Origin: CAZLKT01 sp964560205
GTDB lineage: Bacteria; Pseudomonadota; Alphaproteobacteria; Holosporales; Holosporaceae
Reading direction: 5' to 3'
Length of the DNA: 49,551 nt
Assembly: GCA_964560205.1 (NCBI GenBank)
Contig: CAZLKT010000005.1
Span: forward strand, 1-49,551
Shown here: positions 25,009-34,410 of the stretch, in pieces
Layout of the letters: each line of letters starts with the position of its first letter
Position numbering within the stretch: the stretch's first letter is position 1
Made by a program: the position numbers and the translations under genes
The notes under the pieces: generated by a model
Seen by the model: the letters and a program-made list of their open reading frames with translations, nothing else
What the model was told of the DNA's origin: nothing
Database searches by the model: none

Positions 25009-25686
25009 TCAATAGAATCTTTTTAGCATCTCAATAGGATTGTGCTCTTTTTTGGGGTCCATATCAATGGCAATTTTTCCATTTTTTAGCAGAATAATTC
25101 TGTGGGAAACCTCTGTGAGAAAATCCAAATCATGGGATGCGATGATCATGGTGACCCCCAGCTTCTGTACATCTTCCAAAAGGCGTACCACATCTTTTGT
25201 GGTGGCGATGTCTAGACCAGAGGTGGGTTCATCACAGAGAAGAATATCAGGTTCCATGATGAGACTTCTGGCCAGAGCAACGCGTTGTTTTTGTCCTCCA
25301 GACAAAGTTCCGGGATAGTGGTGCGTGTAGGCAGTGATGCCCAATTTTTTGAGGAGGGCGTGGGCTCTTTTCTCATAACCTTCTTTTTTATGAATTTTGG
25401 GGGCATAGGTGATGTTGTCCCACACCGTCATATGGGGGAAAAGACAAAAGTTTTGAAACATGAACCCTGTGGCAGCTTTGCAGTGGATGAGCCCCGTGTC
25501 GGGCTGCTCTAACCTTTGGATAAGGCGGAGAAAGGTGGATTTTCCACCTCCAGACGGACCTGCGAGGCCTAAAATATGAGATGTATCAATCTCCATGCTG
25601 ACATGATCTAAAATGGGGGTATCATGAAAATTTTTACAGACATTTTCGAAGGCTACTATGGGGTCATTTTTTTTAAAATCTGTCAT
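25009..25686 (-). CDS. amino-acid-type ABC transporter ATPase
   Basis: The 225-aa cytoplasmic subunit powers uptake through the adjacent permease. It has Walker A GPSGGGKST near residues 40-48, the Q-loop MFQNF, the ABC signature LSGGQKQR, Walker B ILLCDEPTSGLD and the switch His in IIASHD. This set and the length are typical of polar amino acid importers (GlnQ/ArtP-like). The start overlaps the permease gene by 14 bases. The substrate cannot be named with confidence. Confidence 0.9.
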   Translation of the reverse strand: MTDFKKNDPIVAFENVCKNFHDTPILDHVSMEIDTSHILGLAGPSGGGKSTFLRLIQRLEQPDTGLIHCKAATGFMFQNFCLFPHMTVWDNITYAPKIHKKEGYEKRAHALLKKLGITAYTHHYPGTLSGGQKQRVALARSLIMEPDILLCDEPTSGLDIATTKDVVRLLEDVQKLGVTMIIASHDLDFLTEVSHRIILLKNGKIAIDMDPKKEHNPIEMLKRFY

Positions 25687-26317
25687 AGGTCCATCTCTTT
25701 TCTATTTTTTTTCCTGCATAGGTGATGAGGAGCACCAGTGTATAATAATAAAAACCAGCAATGGAAAGGGGTAAGAAATACGTGAAACTCTGAGCTCCAG
25801 AGAGTTGTGCCATGCGCATAATATCCATGCCACCAATAACACCAATAATGGCCGTTTCCTTCAACAGAGAAATGATCTCATTCAAAAGTCCGGGGAGAAT
25901 GTTGCGAAGCACTTGTGGAAGGATAATATCTTTCCACATATAAAATGTTGGGATTCCAAGGGCTTGTGCAGCCTCATACTGCCCCTTGGGGAGACTGTCA
26001 ATGCCACCCCGTAAAATTTCTGCAATATAAGCAGAGCTATTCAGTCCAAAGGCCAAAATGCCTGCGGATAAAACAGTGAGACGAAGATGAAAGAGGGATG
26101 GAAATGTAAAATAGAAAAAACTCAGCTGCAAAATGAGAGGGGTGCCTCGGATAACTGAAATCCATGCTCTCACGAGACCTGAGATTCTTTTGCAATAATT
26201 TAAAAAACTGAGGGTCACGCCTAAAAAGAATCCTACAACAATGCTACACAGCAGGAGGGTGAGGGTGAGGAAAGTGCCTTTTCCAATAATGATGAATTCT
26301 GAGAGTACACTCCTCAT
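25673..26317 (-). CDS. amino-acid-type ABC transporter permease
   Basis: This 214-aa inner-membrane subunit has about five hydrophobic segments and the EAA loop (EAAQALGIPTFYMWKDIILP) that couples to the ATPase. RGTPLILQL and the segment around AYIAEILRGGIDSLPKGQ match the His/Gln permease family. The ATG at 26317 overlaps the stop of the binding-protein gene (ATGA), so it is preferred over an upstream start six codons earlier. Confidence 0.9.
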   Translation of the reverse strand: MRSVLSEFIIIGKGTFLTLTLLLCSIVVGFFLGVTLSFLNYCKRISGLVRAWISVIRGTPLILQLSFFYFTFPSLFHLRLTVLSAGILAFGLNSSAYIAEILRGGIDSLPKGQYEAAQALGIPTFYMWKDIILPQVLRNILPGLLNEIISLLKETAIIGVIGGMDIMRMAQLSGAQSFTYFLPLSIAGFYYYTLVLLITYAGKKIEKRWTYDRF

Positions 26318-27072
26318 ACCTCGTGCCCAAACCACTTTTCTTTGAGTTTTTGCAGGCTTCCATTGGCTTTCAGTTTTTCCAGAGCAGCATTGACTTTATC
26401 CCGCCATGGTGACCCCTTAGGAAACGCAATGACATAACCACTCTTCTCATTTTCTTTTTTCACAATGAAAAACCGTAATGTTGGGTTTTTTGTACAAAAA
26501 GCAGCTCCCTGTGCGGGATCAACGGCTGCAGCATCCACATGCTTTGCTTTGAGAGACTCGATGACCATATTTGTGTTGTCCATGCTGGTAACATGGTCTT
26601 GCGGCACATTGTCATGAACCCATATTTCCACTGTGGTGCCCATCTGGCAGGCAACTTTCTTTTCCATGAGATTTTCGCTGGTGAGGGGATCCTCTTCTCG
26701 ATGGACAATGGCAACGGCATCCATGTGATGATAGGCCGTGGAAAAATCGAAGGCTTTTTCTCTTTGCTCTGTGAGGCTTATGGTGGATATGGCCGCATCC
26801 ACACTACCATTTTCTAAAGAAGGGAAAATGGTGTTAAATTGCATATCCTCGAAGACCGCTTCTTTGTCAAGCTCCTGGGCAAGAAGTTGTGCAAGTTCGA
26901 TGTCGAATCCTTGGAGTTTGCCATCCTCATAATACTCAAAAGGGGGATAGTCCGCAGACACCGCAAACCTGAGAGGCTCTTTTCCATAGCTCTCCGTAAT
27001 ATGGCCAAAAAGAAGGGACAGAGGGGTTGCGGCCACAATTGCAATTTTTGTAATGGTTTTTCTGATATTCAT
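26314..27072 (-). CDS. amino-acid-type ABC transporter substrate-binding protein
   Basis: Periplasmic binding protein of the transporter encoded just downstream. From the ATG at 27072, preceded by GAGGAG, it is 252 aa with a signal peptide over the first 30 residues. The mature part shows LRFAVSADYPPFEYYEDGKLQGFDIELAQLLA in the first lobe and the family's DAAISTISLTEQREKAFDFS stretch. This belongs to the bacterial extracellular solute-binding family 3. There is no clear lipobox Cys, so it is likely soluble in the periplasm. Ligand unknown. Confidence 0.9.
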   Translation of the reverse strand: MNIRKTITKIAIVAATPLSLLFGHITESYGKEPLRFAVSADYPPFEYYEDGKLQGFDIELAQLLAQELDKEAVFEDMQFNTIFPSLENGSVDAAISTISLTEQREKAFDFSTAYHHMDAVAIVHREEDPLTSENLMEKKVACQMGTTVEIWVHDNVPQDHVTSMDNTNMVIESLKAKHVDAAAVDPAQGAAFCTKNPTLRFFIVKKENEKSGYVIAFPKGSPWRDKVNAALEKLKANGSLQKLKEKWFGHEV

Positions 27073-27159
27073 GACACACTCCTCATCCTCATCGTACACC
27101 ATCTGTCCAGTATATCTTGCCTATGAGTCCTTGCCAATACATGAATCTGAGCCGCAAGG

Positions 27160-29691
27160 TCAGAGTATTGTGCGATAGACATTCTCTGTATGAAAGCATT
27201 CAATCACATCGTCTGGTTGGATGTCTTTAAATTCTCGAAAGCCAATGCCGCATTCTTGTCCAGCCTTCACCTCTTTGCTTTCATTCTTTCCTTGATAAAG
27301 ACTTTCAATGGTGTCGGTGTGGATGAGGGTCCCGTTGCGGAGAATACGAATCTTCTCTCCACGACGCATGACGCCATCTTTGACAATATTTCCTGCAATG
27401 TACGGATGTTTTCCACGACTCATGATGAAGAGCTGTAATACTGTGGATGTTCCCACATAGGTTTCCACCACTTCGGGTGCAAGAAGGGCAGACAGTTTTT
27501 TCTTTATATCGTCCACAATGTGATACACCACTTTGTGTTGTATCAGGGAAATTTTTTCTCGTTCTCCATGTGTTTTTGCAGCAGGAAGTATCCCCACATT
27601 AAATGCTATCACACAGGCATTGGATGCCTTTGCCAGAAGAATGTCGCTTTCTGTGATGGGGCCCAAGCCTTGGTGCACAATTTTAATGGCCACTTCTTTA
27701 TGAGTGATGTGGGAGAGTTCGTAGGCTAAGCCTTCGAGAGAGCCCTGCACATCGGCCTTTATAATAATGGGGAACTCCTTGGGAGAGGTGGAAAAGAGTG
27801 ATTCCATGGAGAGGAGGTCCTCCGGCCCTGTGCGGGGCGCCAAATCCTTCTCTCGTTGATATTCTGCTTTCCAGGCTAAAAACTCTTTCATGTGTGCATC
27901 GCTTTCAATAGCCATGAACCGATTTCCAGGCTGAGGAAGCTCCCCCAAGCCACACACCTCCACCGGCGTAGAAGGTTCTGCTGTTTTCACGGATTGCCCA
28001 AGATCGTTGAAAAGAAGACGCACCTTTCCTCCGATATCTCCCATGACAACTGTATCCCCTGTTTTCAGAGTGCCACGCTGCACCATAACAGTGGCCACTG
28101 GTCCATAGCCTTTTTTCATGTGGGTTTCAAGGACAATGCCTCGGGCATATCCCGCATATCCCACGTCAAGGTGAAGAAGTTCTGCTTGCAGGAGAATGGT
28201 TTCCTCTAAAAGATCAAGATTTTTTCCTGTGGTGGAGGAGACTTCTACATCCAAAACATCTCCTCCCAATTTTTCCACGATGACATCATGAGATAAAAGC
28301 TGTTCTCGGATCTTGTCTGGGTTGACGCCGTGTTTATCCATTTTTGTGATGGCAACGATGATGGGTACGTTGGCTTCTTTGGCATGGGTAATGGCCTCTA
28401 CAGTTTGTGCATTGACGCCATCATCAGCGGCAATCACCAGTACCACAATATCGGTGAGGTGAGCGCCTCGCATGCGCATCTGGGAAAATGCTTTATGGCC
28501 TGGTGTGTCAATAAAAGTGATTTTTTTTCCACTTTTCAGCACCACTTGGTATGCACCAATATGCTGAGTGATGCCACCGGCCTCTTTTTGTACAACGGAG
28601 GTTTTTCGCAAAGCGTCCAAGAGAGAGGTCTTCCCATGATCCACATGTCCCATAACCGTCACAATGGGTGGGCGTGGCTTGATGTCGTCCTGCATATTGT
28701 GCATCCACAGCTCTTCCTCTTTATCCACATTCATGAGCAAGATGGCTTCATGACCATGTTCTTTGACAAAATACTCTGCTGTCTCTGCGGAGAGCACCTG
28801 ATGAAACGAGACGTTTTCTTCTCCCAATTGACGAAGGGCCTTTATGAGAAAACTTGCCTTATATGCCATGCGCCGTGCCAACTCTTGTACTGTGATGTGA
28901 GGAGGAATATGAATCTTACGGGATACCACAGAGGAGACCACACTGTGACGACCGCTGGATTTCTTGCGAAGTTTTTTGAGTCCAATAATGGCTTTTTTTT
29001 CTTCAGAACCTGATGTATCCATGGTTTTATCGTGGGAGGATGTGCCACCACTACCACGACGTTTAGATGTTTCTGCCAGAAGACGGGCTTTTTTGTTCTC
29101 CGTCTTTTCTTCCTCAAAGGAATCTTTTGAAGATCGTCGTCCATCAAATTCTTTCTTTCTTTCTCCATGGAAATCTTGTTTTTTTGCGGCAAGGGGAGTG
29201 GTGTGCTCTGGGCTTTTCTCGAGGGCAGAAGATGTAACGTCTCCCTCTTCTTTCTTGTGTACCTCTTCTTTTTCTTTTTGTTTTTCTTCTTCTTTTTCGG
29301 GCTCCATGGAAATGGTGGTGGCCAATTCTTCTTGTCTTTTTTCTTCCTCAGCCTGAAGAGATATGGCCTGTTGTAATGCCTTTAAGCGGAGAGCATGCTC
29401 CTCCGTGGTAAGTTTTGAAACATCATCTTTTTCCAGTTGTGATTCTTGGTTGGCGTCTTTTCGAAGGCGACGGTGTCGTACTTCTACCATGACGGTTTTT
29501 GAGCGACCATGGGAAAGATTTTGCCGAATATGGGCAGCATTTGTCTTTTCGGGGGTGCTGGAATCGGGCACCTTAAGCCCCAAAGGCTTTCTTTTTGCAA
29601 CAACAGGTGCATCCCCGTCGTTTTTTTTCTGTGGTGGGGAAGTATTTTCAGATTCTGACGTTTCCTTATGTGAAGACTGTTCATCCATCAT
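27160..29691 (-). CDS. infB: translation initiation factor IF-2
   Basis: IF-2 is the GTPase that places initiator tRNA on the 30S subunit and promotes 70S joining. The 843-aa product has a long, charged, low-complexity N-terminal part (to about residue 270), an IF2-N domain (about 275-325), then the G domain with GHVDHGKTSLLD, DTPGHKAF and a guanine-specificity box TKMD, where most IF-2 proteins have NKxD. Domains II, III and IV follow. AAGGAGGAAG precedes the ATG. It follows nusA by 28 bases. Confidence 0.97.
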   Translation of the reverse strand: MMDEQSSHKETSESENTSPPQKKNDGDAPVVAKRKPLGLKVPDSSTPEKTNAAHIRQNLSHGRSKTVMVEVRHRRLRKDANQESQLEKDDVSKLTTEEHALRLKALQQAISLQAEEEKRQEELATTISMEPEKEEEKQKEKEEVHKKEEGDVTSSALEKSPEHTTPLAAKKQDFHGERKKEFDGRRSSKDSFEEEKTENKKARLLAETSKRRGSGGTSSHDKTMDTSGSEEKKAIIGLKKLRKKSSGRHSVVSSVVSRKIHIPPHITVQELARRMAYKASFLIKALRQLGEENVSFHQVLSAETAEYFVKEHGHEAILLMNVDKEEELWMHNMQDDIKPRPPIVTVMGHVDHGKTSLLDALRKTSVVQKEAGGITQHIGAYQVVLKSGKKITFIDTPGHKAFSQMRMRGAHLTDIVVLVIAADDGVNAQTVEAITHAKEANVPIIVAITKMDKHGVNPDKIREQLLSHDVIVEKLGGDVLDVEVSSTTGKNLDLLEETILLQAELLHLDVGYAGYARGIVLETHMKKGYGPVATVMVQRGTLKTGDTVVMGDIGGKVRLLFNDLGQSVKTAEPSTPVEVCGLGELPQPGNRFMAIESDAHMKEFLAWKAEYQREKDLAPRTGPEDLLSMESLFSTSPKEFPIIIKADVQGSLEGLAYELSHITHKEVAIKIVHQGLGPITESDILLAKASNACVIAFNVGILPAAKTHGEREKISLIQHKVVYHIVDDIKKKLSALLAPEVVETYVGTSTVLQLFIMSRGKHPYIAGNIVKDGVMRRGEKIRILRNGTLIHTDTIESLYQGKNESKEVKAGQECGIGFREFKDIQPDDVIECFHTENVYRTIL

Positions 29692-29719
29692 AAAAGTTCT
29701 TCCTCCTTATTAAAGTAAT

Positions 29720-31324
29720 CTACTCCATAGAAGCGCCCATTTTTACACGACGTGCCTCCATAATTATGTGTCCTAAATCCTTTTCAGATACACTGTCACC
29801 TTGTTCCGAAGAGAGAATGTCCTTCAGTTCCTCCAGAGACAGATCTGCTATATCCGATAAGGTAAAAATAGCATGTTTTTCCAACAATGGAATCCATTCG
29901 TTATTTTTTATCATATCCAAAAGCTGTGATTCTCCACCTTTTGCAAGAAAATCTTTTTTCGCGTCCTCTTGCATAGCAGCGATGCTTTCCTGGGCGCGTT
30001 GATGAAGCTCCTCTGCGATTTCTGGTGTGAACCCTTGCATGGAGGAGAGTTCTTCCAAGGGAGTGTCGAGAATATCCTGGATGGTATGAAACCCTTCTGC
30101 AACCAAAAATCGTGACATCATGTCATCCAAATCTAGTTTCTCCACAAAGATGGCAATGCTATCCTGGCTCTCCTTCTGTCGCCGCTCTGCATCAAAAGAT
30201 TCTGTGACAATTTTAATATCTGCTCCTGTAAGCTCATGGGCTAAACGAACATTTTGCCCTCTTCGTCCGATGGCGATACTTTGTTGACTGTCCTCCACCA
30301 CCACCGTCAGACTTTTTCTGGAATCATTCATAATGACCTTTGTGACTTCTGCTGGTGTGAGAGCATTCACCACAAAGATAGGAAGATCCGAAGACCACAG
30401 AATAATATCGATGCGCTCTCCTGCGATTTCCTGGGTAATGGCATTGACGCGACTTCCCCGTACACCCACACATGCACCAACGGGATCAAAGGATCGAGCA
30501 TTTCGTCCTTCTCGAGACAAAATGGCAACCTTTGCCCTGCTGCCCGGATCCCTGGCCACCGCTTTAATTTCAATATGGCCATCATAAATTTCGGGGACTT
30601 CTTGAGCGAATAGTTTTGCAAGAAACTCCGGATGGGTCCTGGAAAGCAGGATGAACACCCCGTTGGGCTCTTTTCGCACATCATAGAGATATGCTTTTAT
30701 GCGATCCCCCACACGATAGTTTTCTCGAGGGATCATATCGTCTGGCAAAAGGATGCCATCTGCTTTTCCTAAATCCACCACCATTCCATTTCTGCGATCT
30801 GACTTATGTCGTTCTCCACGTCTTCCCCGGAAAGAGTCCTCACGAATTCTTTCAGAGACGCTTTTCACTGTACCAGAAATAATTTGCCCCACACGATCTT
30901 TAAATTCAGCGTATCGCGAGTCTCGCTCCAGCATTTGAATGTTTTGCATGAGGTTTTGCTTAATGTTCTGTACCATGACACGACTGAAGTGAATCAGCGG
31001 CAGCTCTTCCACCAGATCATCATGGAGCTCGATTCCCTTTTGAATTTTTTGTGCCTTTGATAAAGTGATTTCCTTGAAAGGACACGTTTCGATGTCTCCT
31101 TCCACAACTTTTCGATGGCGATGTACAGAAATTTCTCCTGTTTTTCGATGGATGGTCACGCGAATATCGTTGGATGCGCCATAGGTCTCTGCATAGGCTT
31201 TTTGAAGTGCATGCTCAAAGGCCATGAAAACATCGCTTTCTGATAAAAGCTTTTCTCGAGCTAAGCTATCGATTTCGCCCAAAAGCGCAACGCTTGCATT
31301 TATATCGTTTTTTGACAATCCCAT
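29720..31324 (-). CDS. nusA: transcription termination/antitermination protein NusA
   Basis: NusA binds RNA polymerase and RNA and modulates pausing, termination and antitermination. The 534-aa product has the N-terminal RNAP-binding domain, an S1 domain (around VGQIISGTVKSV to VFILLSRTHP), KH domains with REGRNARSFDPVGACVGVRGSRV and AIGRRGQNVRLA, and two C-terminal helix-hairpin repeats (LDDMMSRFLVAEGF..., and ...IPLLEKHAIFTLSDIADL), as in proteobacteria. infB follows directly; ylxR, often between them, is absent, and rimP is not upstream. Confidence 0.97.
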   Translation of the reverse strand: MGLSKNDINASVALLGEIDSLAREKLLSESDVFMAFEHALQKAYAETYGASNDIRVTIHRKTGEISVHRHRKVVEGDIETCPFKEITLSKAQKIQKGIELHDDLVEELPLIHFSRVMVQNIKQNLMQNIQMLERDSRYAEFKDRVGQIISGTVKSVSERIREDSFRGRRGERHKSDRRNGMVVDLGKADGILLPDDMIPRENYRVGDRIKAYLYDVRKEPNGVFILLSRTHPEFLAKLFAQEVPEIYDGHIEIKAVARDPGSRAKVAILSREGRNARSFDPVGACVGVRGSRVNAITQEIAGERIDIILWSSDLPIFVVNALTPAEVTKVIMNDSRKSLTVVVEDSQQSIAIGRRGQNVRLAHELTGADIKIVTESFDAERRQKESQDSIAIFVEKLDLDDMMSRFLVAEGFHTIQDILDTPLEELSSMQGFTPEIAEELHQRAQESIAAMQEDAKKDFLAKGGESQLLDMIKNNEWIPLLEKHAIFTLSDIADLSLEELKDILSSEQGDSVSEKDLGHIIMEARRVKMGASME

Positions 31325-31462
31325 TGAAACTCTCTTTTTTTATTCTTTACAAGAATCGGTTTATATTTTTTCCGTACACACGCAAATTCTGACACAGGTC
31401 TCGCAACACTGCAAGAGTGGATGACCTGTCTCCTTTAAAAAAAGTGCGTCGCCCCGGAGAAA

Positions 31463-31538
31463 TGGCAGGAGTGGAGGGTCTCGAACCCCCGGCCTTCGGT
31501 TTTGGAGACCGACGCTCTACCAATTGAGCTACACTCCC
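31463..31538 (-). tRNA. tRNA-Trp (CCA anticodon)
   Basis: On the minus strand the 76-nt sequence folds as a standard cloverleaf. The acceptor arms are GGGAGTG and CACTCCT, with one G-U pair. The D arm contains AGCTCAATTGGTAGAGC, the anticodon loop is CTCCAAA with anticodon CCA, and the T arm contains GGGGGTTCGAGACCC. A 3' CCA is encoded. It lies between mdh and nusA on the same strand. Confidence 0.95.
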
Positions 31539-31595
31539 ATCTTTCACACTGGGAACTATTCCATAAAATGTGAAAAAACACAATGGGGGCATCAC

Positions 31596-32588
31596 TTATG
31601 AAGAGAAAGTTTCATGAAATGCCTTATAATTTTTCTCCAGAGCTTTCTCGGTATCATGAAGGGCTTTTTGCTCCTCTGAGGTGAGGGGGGGGCTGACAAC
31701 CTCCATGACGCCTGTTTTTCCCAATAGGGCGTTCATTCCCATATAGACAGGGGATACAATGCCATATTTTCCTTCCGCGCAGACAGAAGCAGGTAAAATT
31801 CGTGGTGTATGGGAAAGCATGGCTTCTATCATGACAGCAATGCTGTGGGCCGGACCATAATAGGCCGATCCGTTTTCCAAGAGTTGTACGATGGTGGCAC
31901 CTTCATTTCGTGTGGCCTCCACACAGGCATGAAGCATCTGAAGAAACTTTTCGGTGGGATTTTTATGGGTGCCAATCCATTCATATATAGGTGTGCCCTG
32001 TACTGTTGTGTGGGAGAGGATGGGGATCATGGAGGGATTATGGGCTCCCAGCATACAGGTATGAATGTCTGAAGGCTCCACAGAGAGCATTTCAGCAAGA
32101 GAAATGCGAAAGCGTTCCGTATCCAACACTCCCGCCATGCCCATAACGCGATGATGAGGAAAGCCTGTGACCTCTTGCATCCATCGTGTCATGATATCCA
32201 CTGGATTTGTTACCACCAGAATGATGCCTTGGGCACGGATTGTTGCCAGGGATGTGCCGATATCCTGAATAATCCGTGCATTGTGGTGAAGAAGCTCTTC
32301 GCGTTCCATGTTTGGCTTTCTCGCCATGCCTGCGGTGACCACTATAATGTCGCAGGAGGCTAAATGGCGGATGTCGTCCACCACATGCAAGAAAGGCTCA
32401 TGGCACCCCACCATGGAAAGCCCTTGGGTCATATCTCTGCATTTGCCCCGAGCAGGATTGACGTGAATGTCATAAGCCATCACGTGGGCTATTTTTTTCA
32501 ACAGAAGAATATGAGCCAGAGTTCCCCCGATATGACCAAATCCTACAAGTCCAATGCGTGCTTTCTGTCCACGTGTATGATGTTCCAC
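31596..32588 (-). CDS. mdh: malate dehydrogenase-like protein
   Basis: Malate dehydrogenase interconverts malate and oxaloacetate with NAD. The 330-aa product starts at GTG 32588 and has the nucleotide-binding GFGHIGG near the N-terminus, the NAD-specific Asp in AYDI, the substrate loop ARKPNMER, TNPVD, GVLDTERFR with the catalytic Asp, and a catalytic-His segment that reads GAHNPSMIP. The family normally has G-x-HGD[ST]MVP there, so the two residues after His differ. The substrate loop also has Ala-Arg where the family usually has Pro-Arg. The fold is clear, but activity or substrate may be altered. Confidence 0.85.
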   Translation of the reverse strand: MEHHTRGQKARIGLVGFGHIGGTLAHILLLKKIAHVMAYDIHVNPARGKCRDMTQGLSMVGCHEPFLHVVDDIRHLASCDIIVVTAGMARKPNMEREELLHHNARIIQDIGTSLATIRAQGIILVVTNPVDIMTRWMQEVTGFPHHRVMGMAGVLDTERFRISLAEMLSVEPSDIHTCMLGAHNPSMIPILSHTTVQGTPIYEWIGTHKNPTEKFLQMLHACVEATRNEGATIVQLLENGSAYYGPAHSIAVMIEAMLSHTPRILPASVCAEGKYGIVSPVYMGMNALLGKTGVMEVVSPPLTSEEQKALHDTEKALEKNYKAFHETFSS

Positions 32589-32620
32589 GAGAAGCTCCCT
32601 TCACAAAAAACCTTTTCTCC

Positions 32621-32649
32621 ACCATAGCGAAATTCTCTCTGGCCTGCAA
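32621..32649 (-). promoter_or_regulatory. putative mdh promoter
   Basis: TTGCAG (32649-32644) and TATGGT (32626-32621) are 17 bases apart on the minus strand, about 30 bases upstream of the GTG start. It stands back-to-back with the promoter of the potC-like gene. Confidence 0.4.
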
Positions 32650-32666
32650 ATCATGAGTATAACAAG

Positions 32667-32695
32667 TTGTATTTCATGAGGGATTTTTATAAAAT
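32667..32695 (+). promoter_or_regulatory. putative promoter for the potC-like-mipZ-xerC run
   Basis: TTGTAT (32667-32672) and TAAAAT (32690-32695) are 17 bases apart and 48 bases before the start codon. It is divergent from the mdh promoter. Confidence 0.42.
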
Positions 32696-32743
32696 TTTTC
32701 TTGCAAGGTAGACAGAGTAATATCTCCTGGGGGCAGTGGGTCC

Positions 32744-33532
32744 ATGTACATGAAAAACAAGGTTATGAGTATGTTGTTCTATGTTGGGTATGGGTTTCTC
32801 TATCTTCCTATTATTCTCGTGGTGTTGTATTCATTCAATAAGTCTTCCAGCACGGACTGGGGGGGATTTTCGCTGAAGTGGTACTACAGCCTCCTACAGT
32901 ACAAGGGCATCCAGAAGAGTTTGTGGACAAGCTTGAATATTGCATTTATATCAGCGACCTTCTCCATTATTTTAGGCACCATGTGTGCCAGTGGGTGGAT
33001 GAATCGCCATGGTACCCTCAGCTTTTTATCCACACTGCCTTTGGTGATACCAGAGGTGGTACTTGGATTATCTTTTTTGCTGTTCTTTTTTAGCATGCAA
33101 GCATCCTTTGGGTGGCCGCCGCGAGGCATGTGGACCATTATAAGTGCCCACACGGTTCTTGGGTCTGCTTATGTGACAACCATTGTGCGTACTCGAATGG
33201 TGCATATGGATTCTCTCCTGCGGGAAGCGGCTCTTGATCTTGGGGCTCGCCCCTATAAAGTTTTCTTTCTTATTACGTTTCCAATTTTAGCCCCGGTGTT
33301 ATTTGCCAGCTGGCTTATTGCTTTTATTATCTCTTTTGATGATGTGATTTTAGCAAGTTTCACCTCGGGACCCGGTACTACCACCTTACCATTACTCATT
33401 TTTTCCAGCTTAAAAGTAGGGTACAGTCCTCGTATTAATGCGTTGGCCACATGTATTGTTGTGGCTGTGAGCCTTTTGATTATGATGGCTGGTATTTTTT
33501 ATCAAAGAAAAAAAAGTGGAGATACATTGTGA
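32744..33532 (+). CDS. potC: polyamine-type ABC transporter permease, PotC-like (orphan)
   Basis: PotC is one of two membrane subunits of spermidine/putrescine import. The 262-aa product has about six hydrophobic segments, YSFNKSS, an EAA-type loop (REAALDLGARPYKVFFLITFPILAP) and SFDDVILASFTSGPGTTTLP, typical of PotC/YdcV. No partner permease (PotB), ATPase (PotA) or binding protein (PotD) lies beside it, so the rest must be elsewhere or lost. Its stop overlaps the mipZ start (GTGA). The substrate is inferred from family resemblance only. Confidence 0.8.
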   Translation: MYMKNKVMSMLFYVGYGFLYLPIILVVLYSFNKSSSTDWGGFSLKWYYSLLQYKGIQKSLWTSLNIAFISATFSIILGTMCASGWMNRHGTLSFLSTLPLVIPEVVLGLSFLLFFFSMQASFGWPPRGMWTIISAHTVLGSAYVTTIVRTRMVHMDSLLREAALDLGARPYKVFFLITFPILAPVLFASWLIAFIISFDDVILASFTSGPGTTTLPLLIFSSLKVGYSPRINALATCIVVAVSLLIMMAGIFYQRKKSGDTL

Positions 33533-34410
33533 CACATAAAGCATCGCGACCTTTTCTCATTGTTTTTGGAAATATGAAGGGGGGGACTGGGAAATCGACA
33601 TTGGCTTTTCATGTGATGACGGCGCTTTTATATCAGGGAAAAACGGTGGCATCCATTGATATAGATGGAAGCCAGGGGACTTTTTCTCGATATTTAGAAA
33701 ACCGTCTTGCATATAAACAACACTTTCCCCATATTCCTGTTCCAGAAACTCATCATCGCATTTCTCCAGTGCTTCATGAGGATATGGCTCCTTTGCAAGA
33801 AAAACTTCATGAGATTATTGCGCAAAGCACTCAGGATATTATTGTCATTGATACGCCAGGAAATGATTCGGTTTTTTCACAGTATACGCACTCTTTGGCA
33901 GATTTGCTCATTACGCCTATTAACGACAGTTATATTGATTTGGATTTGCTCATTAATATCCAAAATAATATGACCCAGAGTGTTATGTCTTCTTCTGCAG
34001 CTTCTGCAGCCCTTGCTTCTGACCAGCGTCTTCCTTTAAGCACATATGCGAACATGGTATGGAAACAGCGTGTGCAAAAAGCTGCACGAAAGGATGGGCC
34101 CTTGGAGTGGATGATTCTTCGAAATCGTATTCACACCGTGATTTCGAGAAACCATCAGTACATTGATACCCTTGTGGAGAATTTGTCCAAGAGAATAGGG
34201 TTTCATATCTCCCATGGTGTGGGAGAGCGTGTTATTTTTCGAGAGCTTTTCGGGGAGGGGTTGACCTTTTTGGATAAAGAGGAGCGCAAAACCACGTTAT
34301 CCCATATTGCGGCTCGCCACGAGATTCGATCTTTTTTAGAGAGTATTTTGCATTTTTATGAGAAGTTTCTTCAGTACCATGCCCATGATGATCGCGCTTC
34401 TGCTGCATGA
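33529..34410 (+). CDS. mipZ: MipZ-type division-site ATPase
   Basis: MipZ is a ParA-like ATPase that forms gradients from the chromosome poles and blocks FtsZ assembly away from midcell. The 293-aa product begins at GTG 33529 and has the deviant Walker A NMKGGTGKSTLAFHV near residues 16-30, then IDIDGSQGTFSRYLENR (family: DLDLRQRTSARFFENR), IVIDTPGNDS, the TPINDSYIDLDLL stretch and WMILRNRIHT. VIFRELFGEGLTFLD near the C-terminus is also typical of MipZ, which separates it from general ParA. The start overlaps the potC-like stop and the stop overlaps xerC (ATGA). Confidence 0.9.
   Translation: MTHKASRPFLIVFGNMKGGTGKSTLAFHVMTALLYQGKTVASIDIDGSQGTFSRYLENRLAYKQHFPHIPVPETHHRISPVLHEDMAPLQEKLHEIIAQSTQDIIVIDTPGNDSVFSQYTHSLADLLITPINDSYIDLDLLINIQNNMTQSVMSSSAASAALASDQRLPLSTYANMVWKQRVQKAARKDGPLEWMILRNRIHTVISRNHQYIDTLVENLSKRIGFHISHGVGERVIFRELFGEGLTFLDKEERKTTLSHIAARHEIRSFLESILHFYEKFLQYHAHDDRASAA

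Noticed and set aside
33451..33528. An upstream start giving mipZ 26 more residues
   Set aside because: The added residues overlap the permease gene and do not resemble MipZ; the GTG at 33529 with GTGA overlap gives the family N-terminus.
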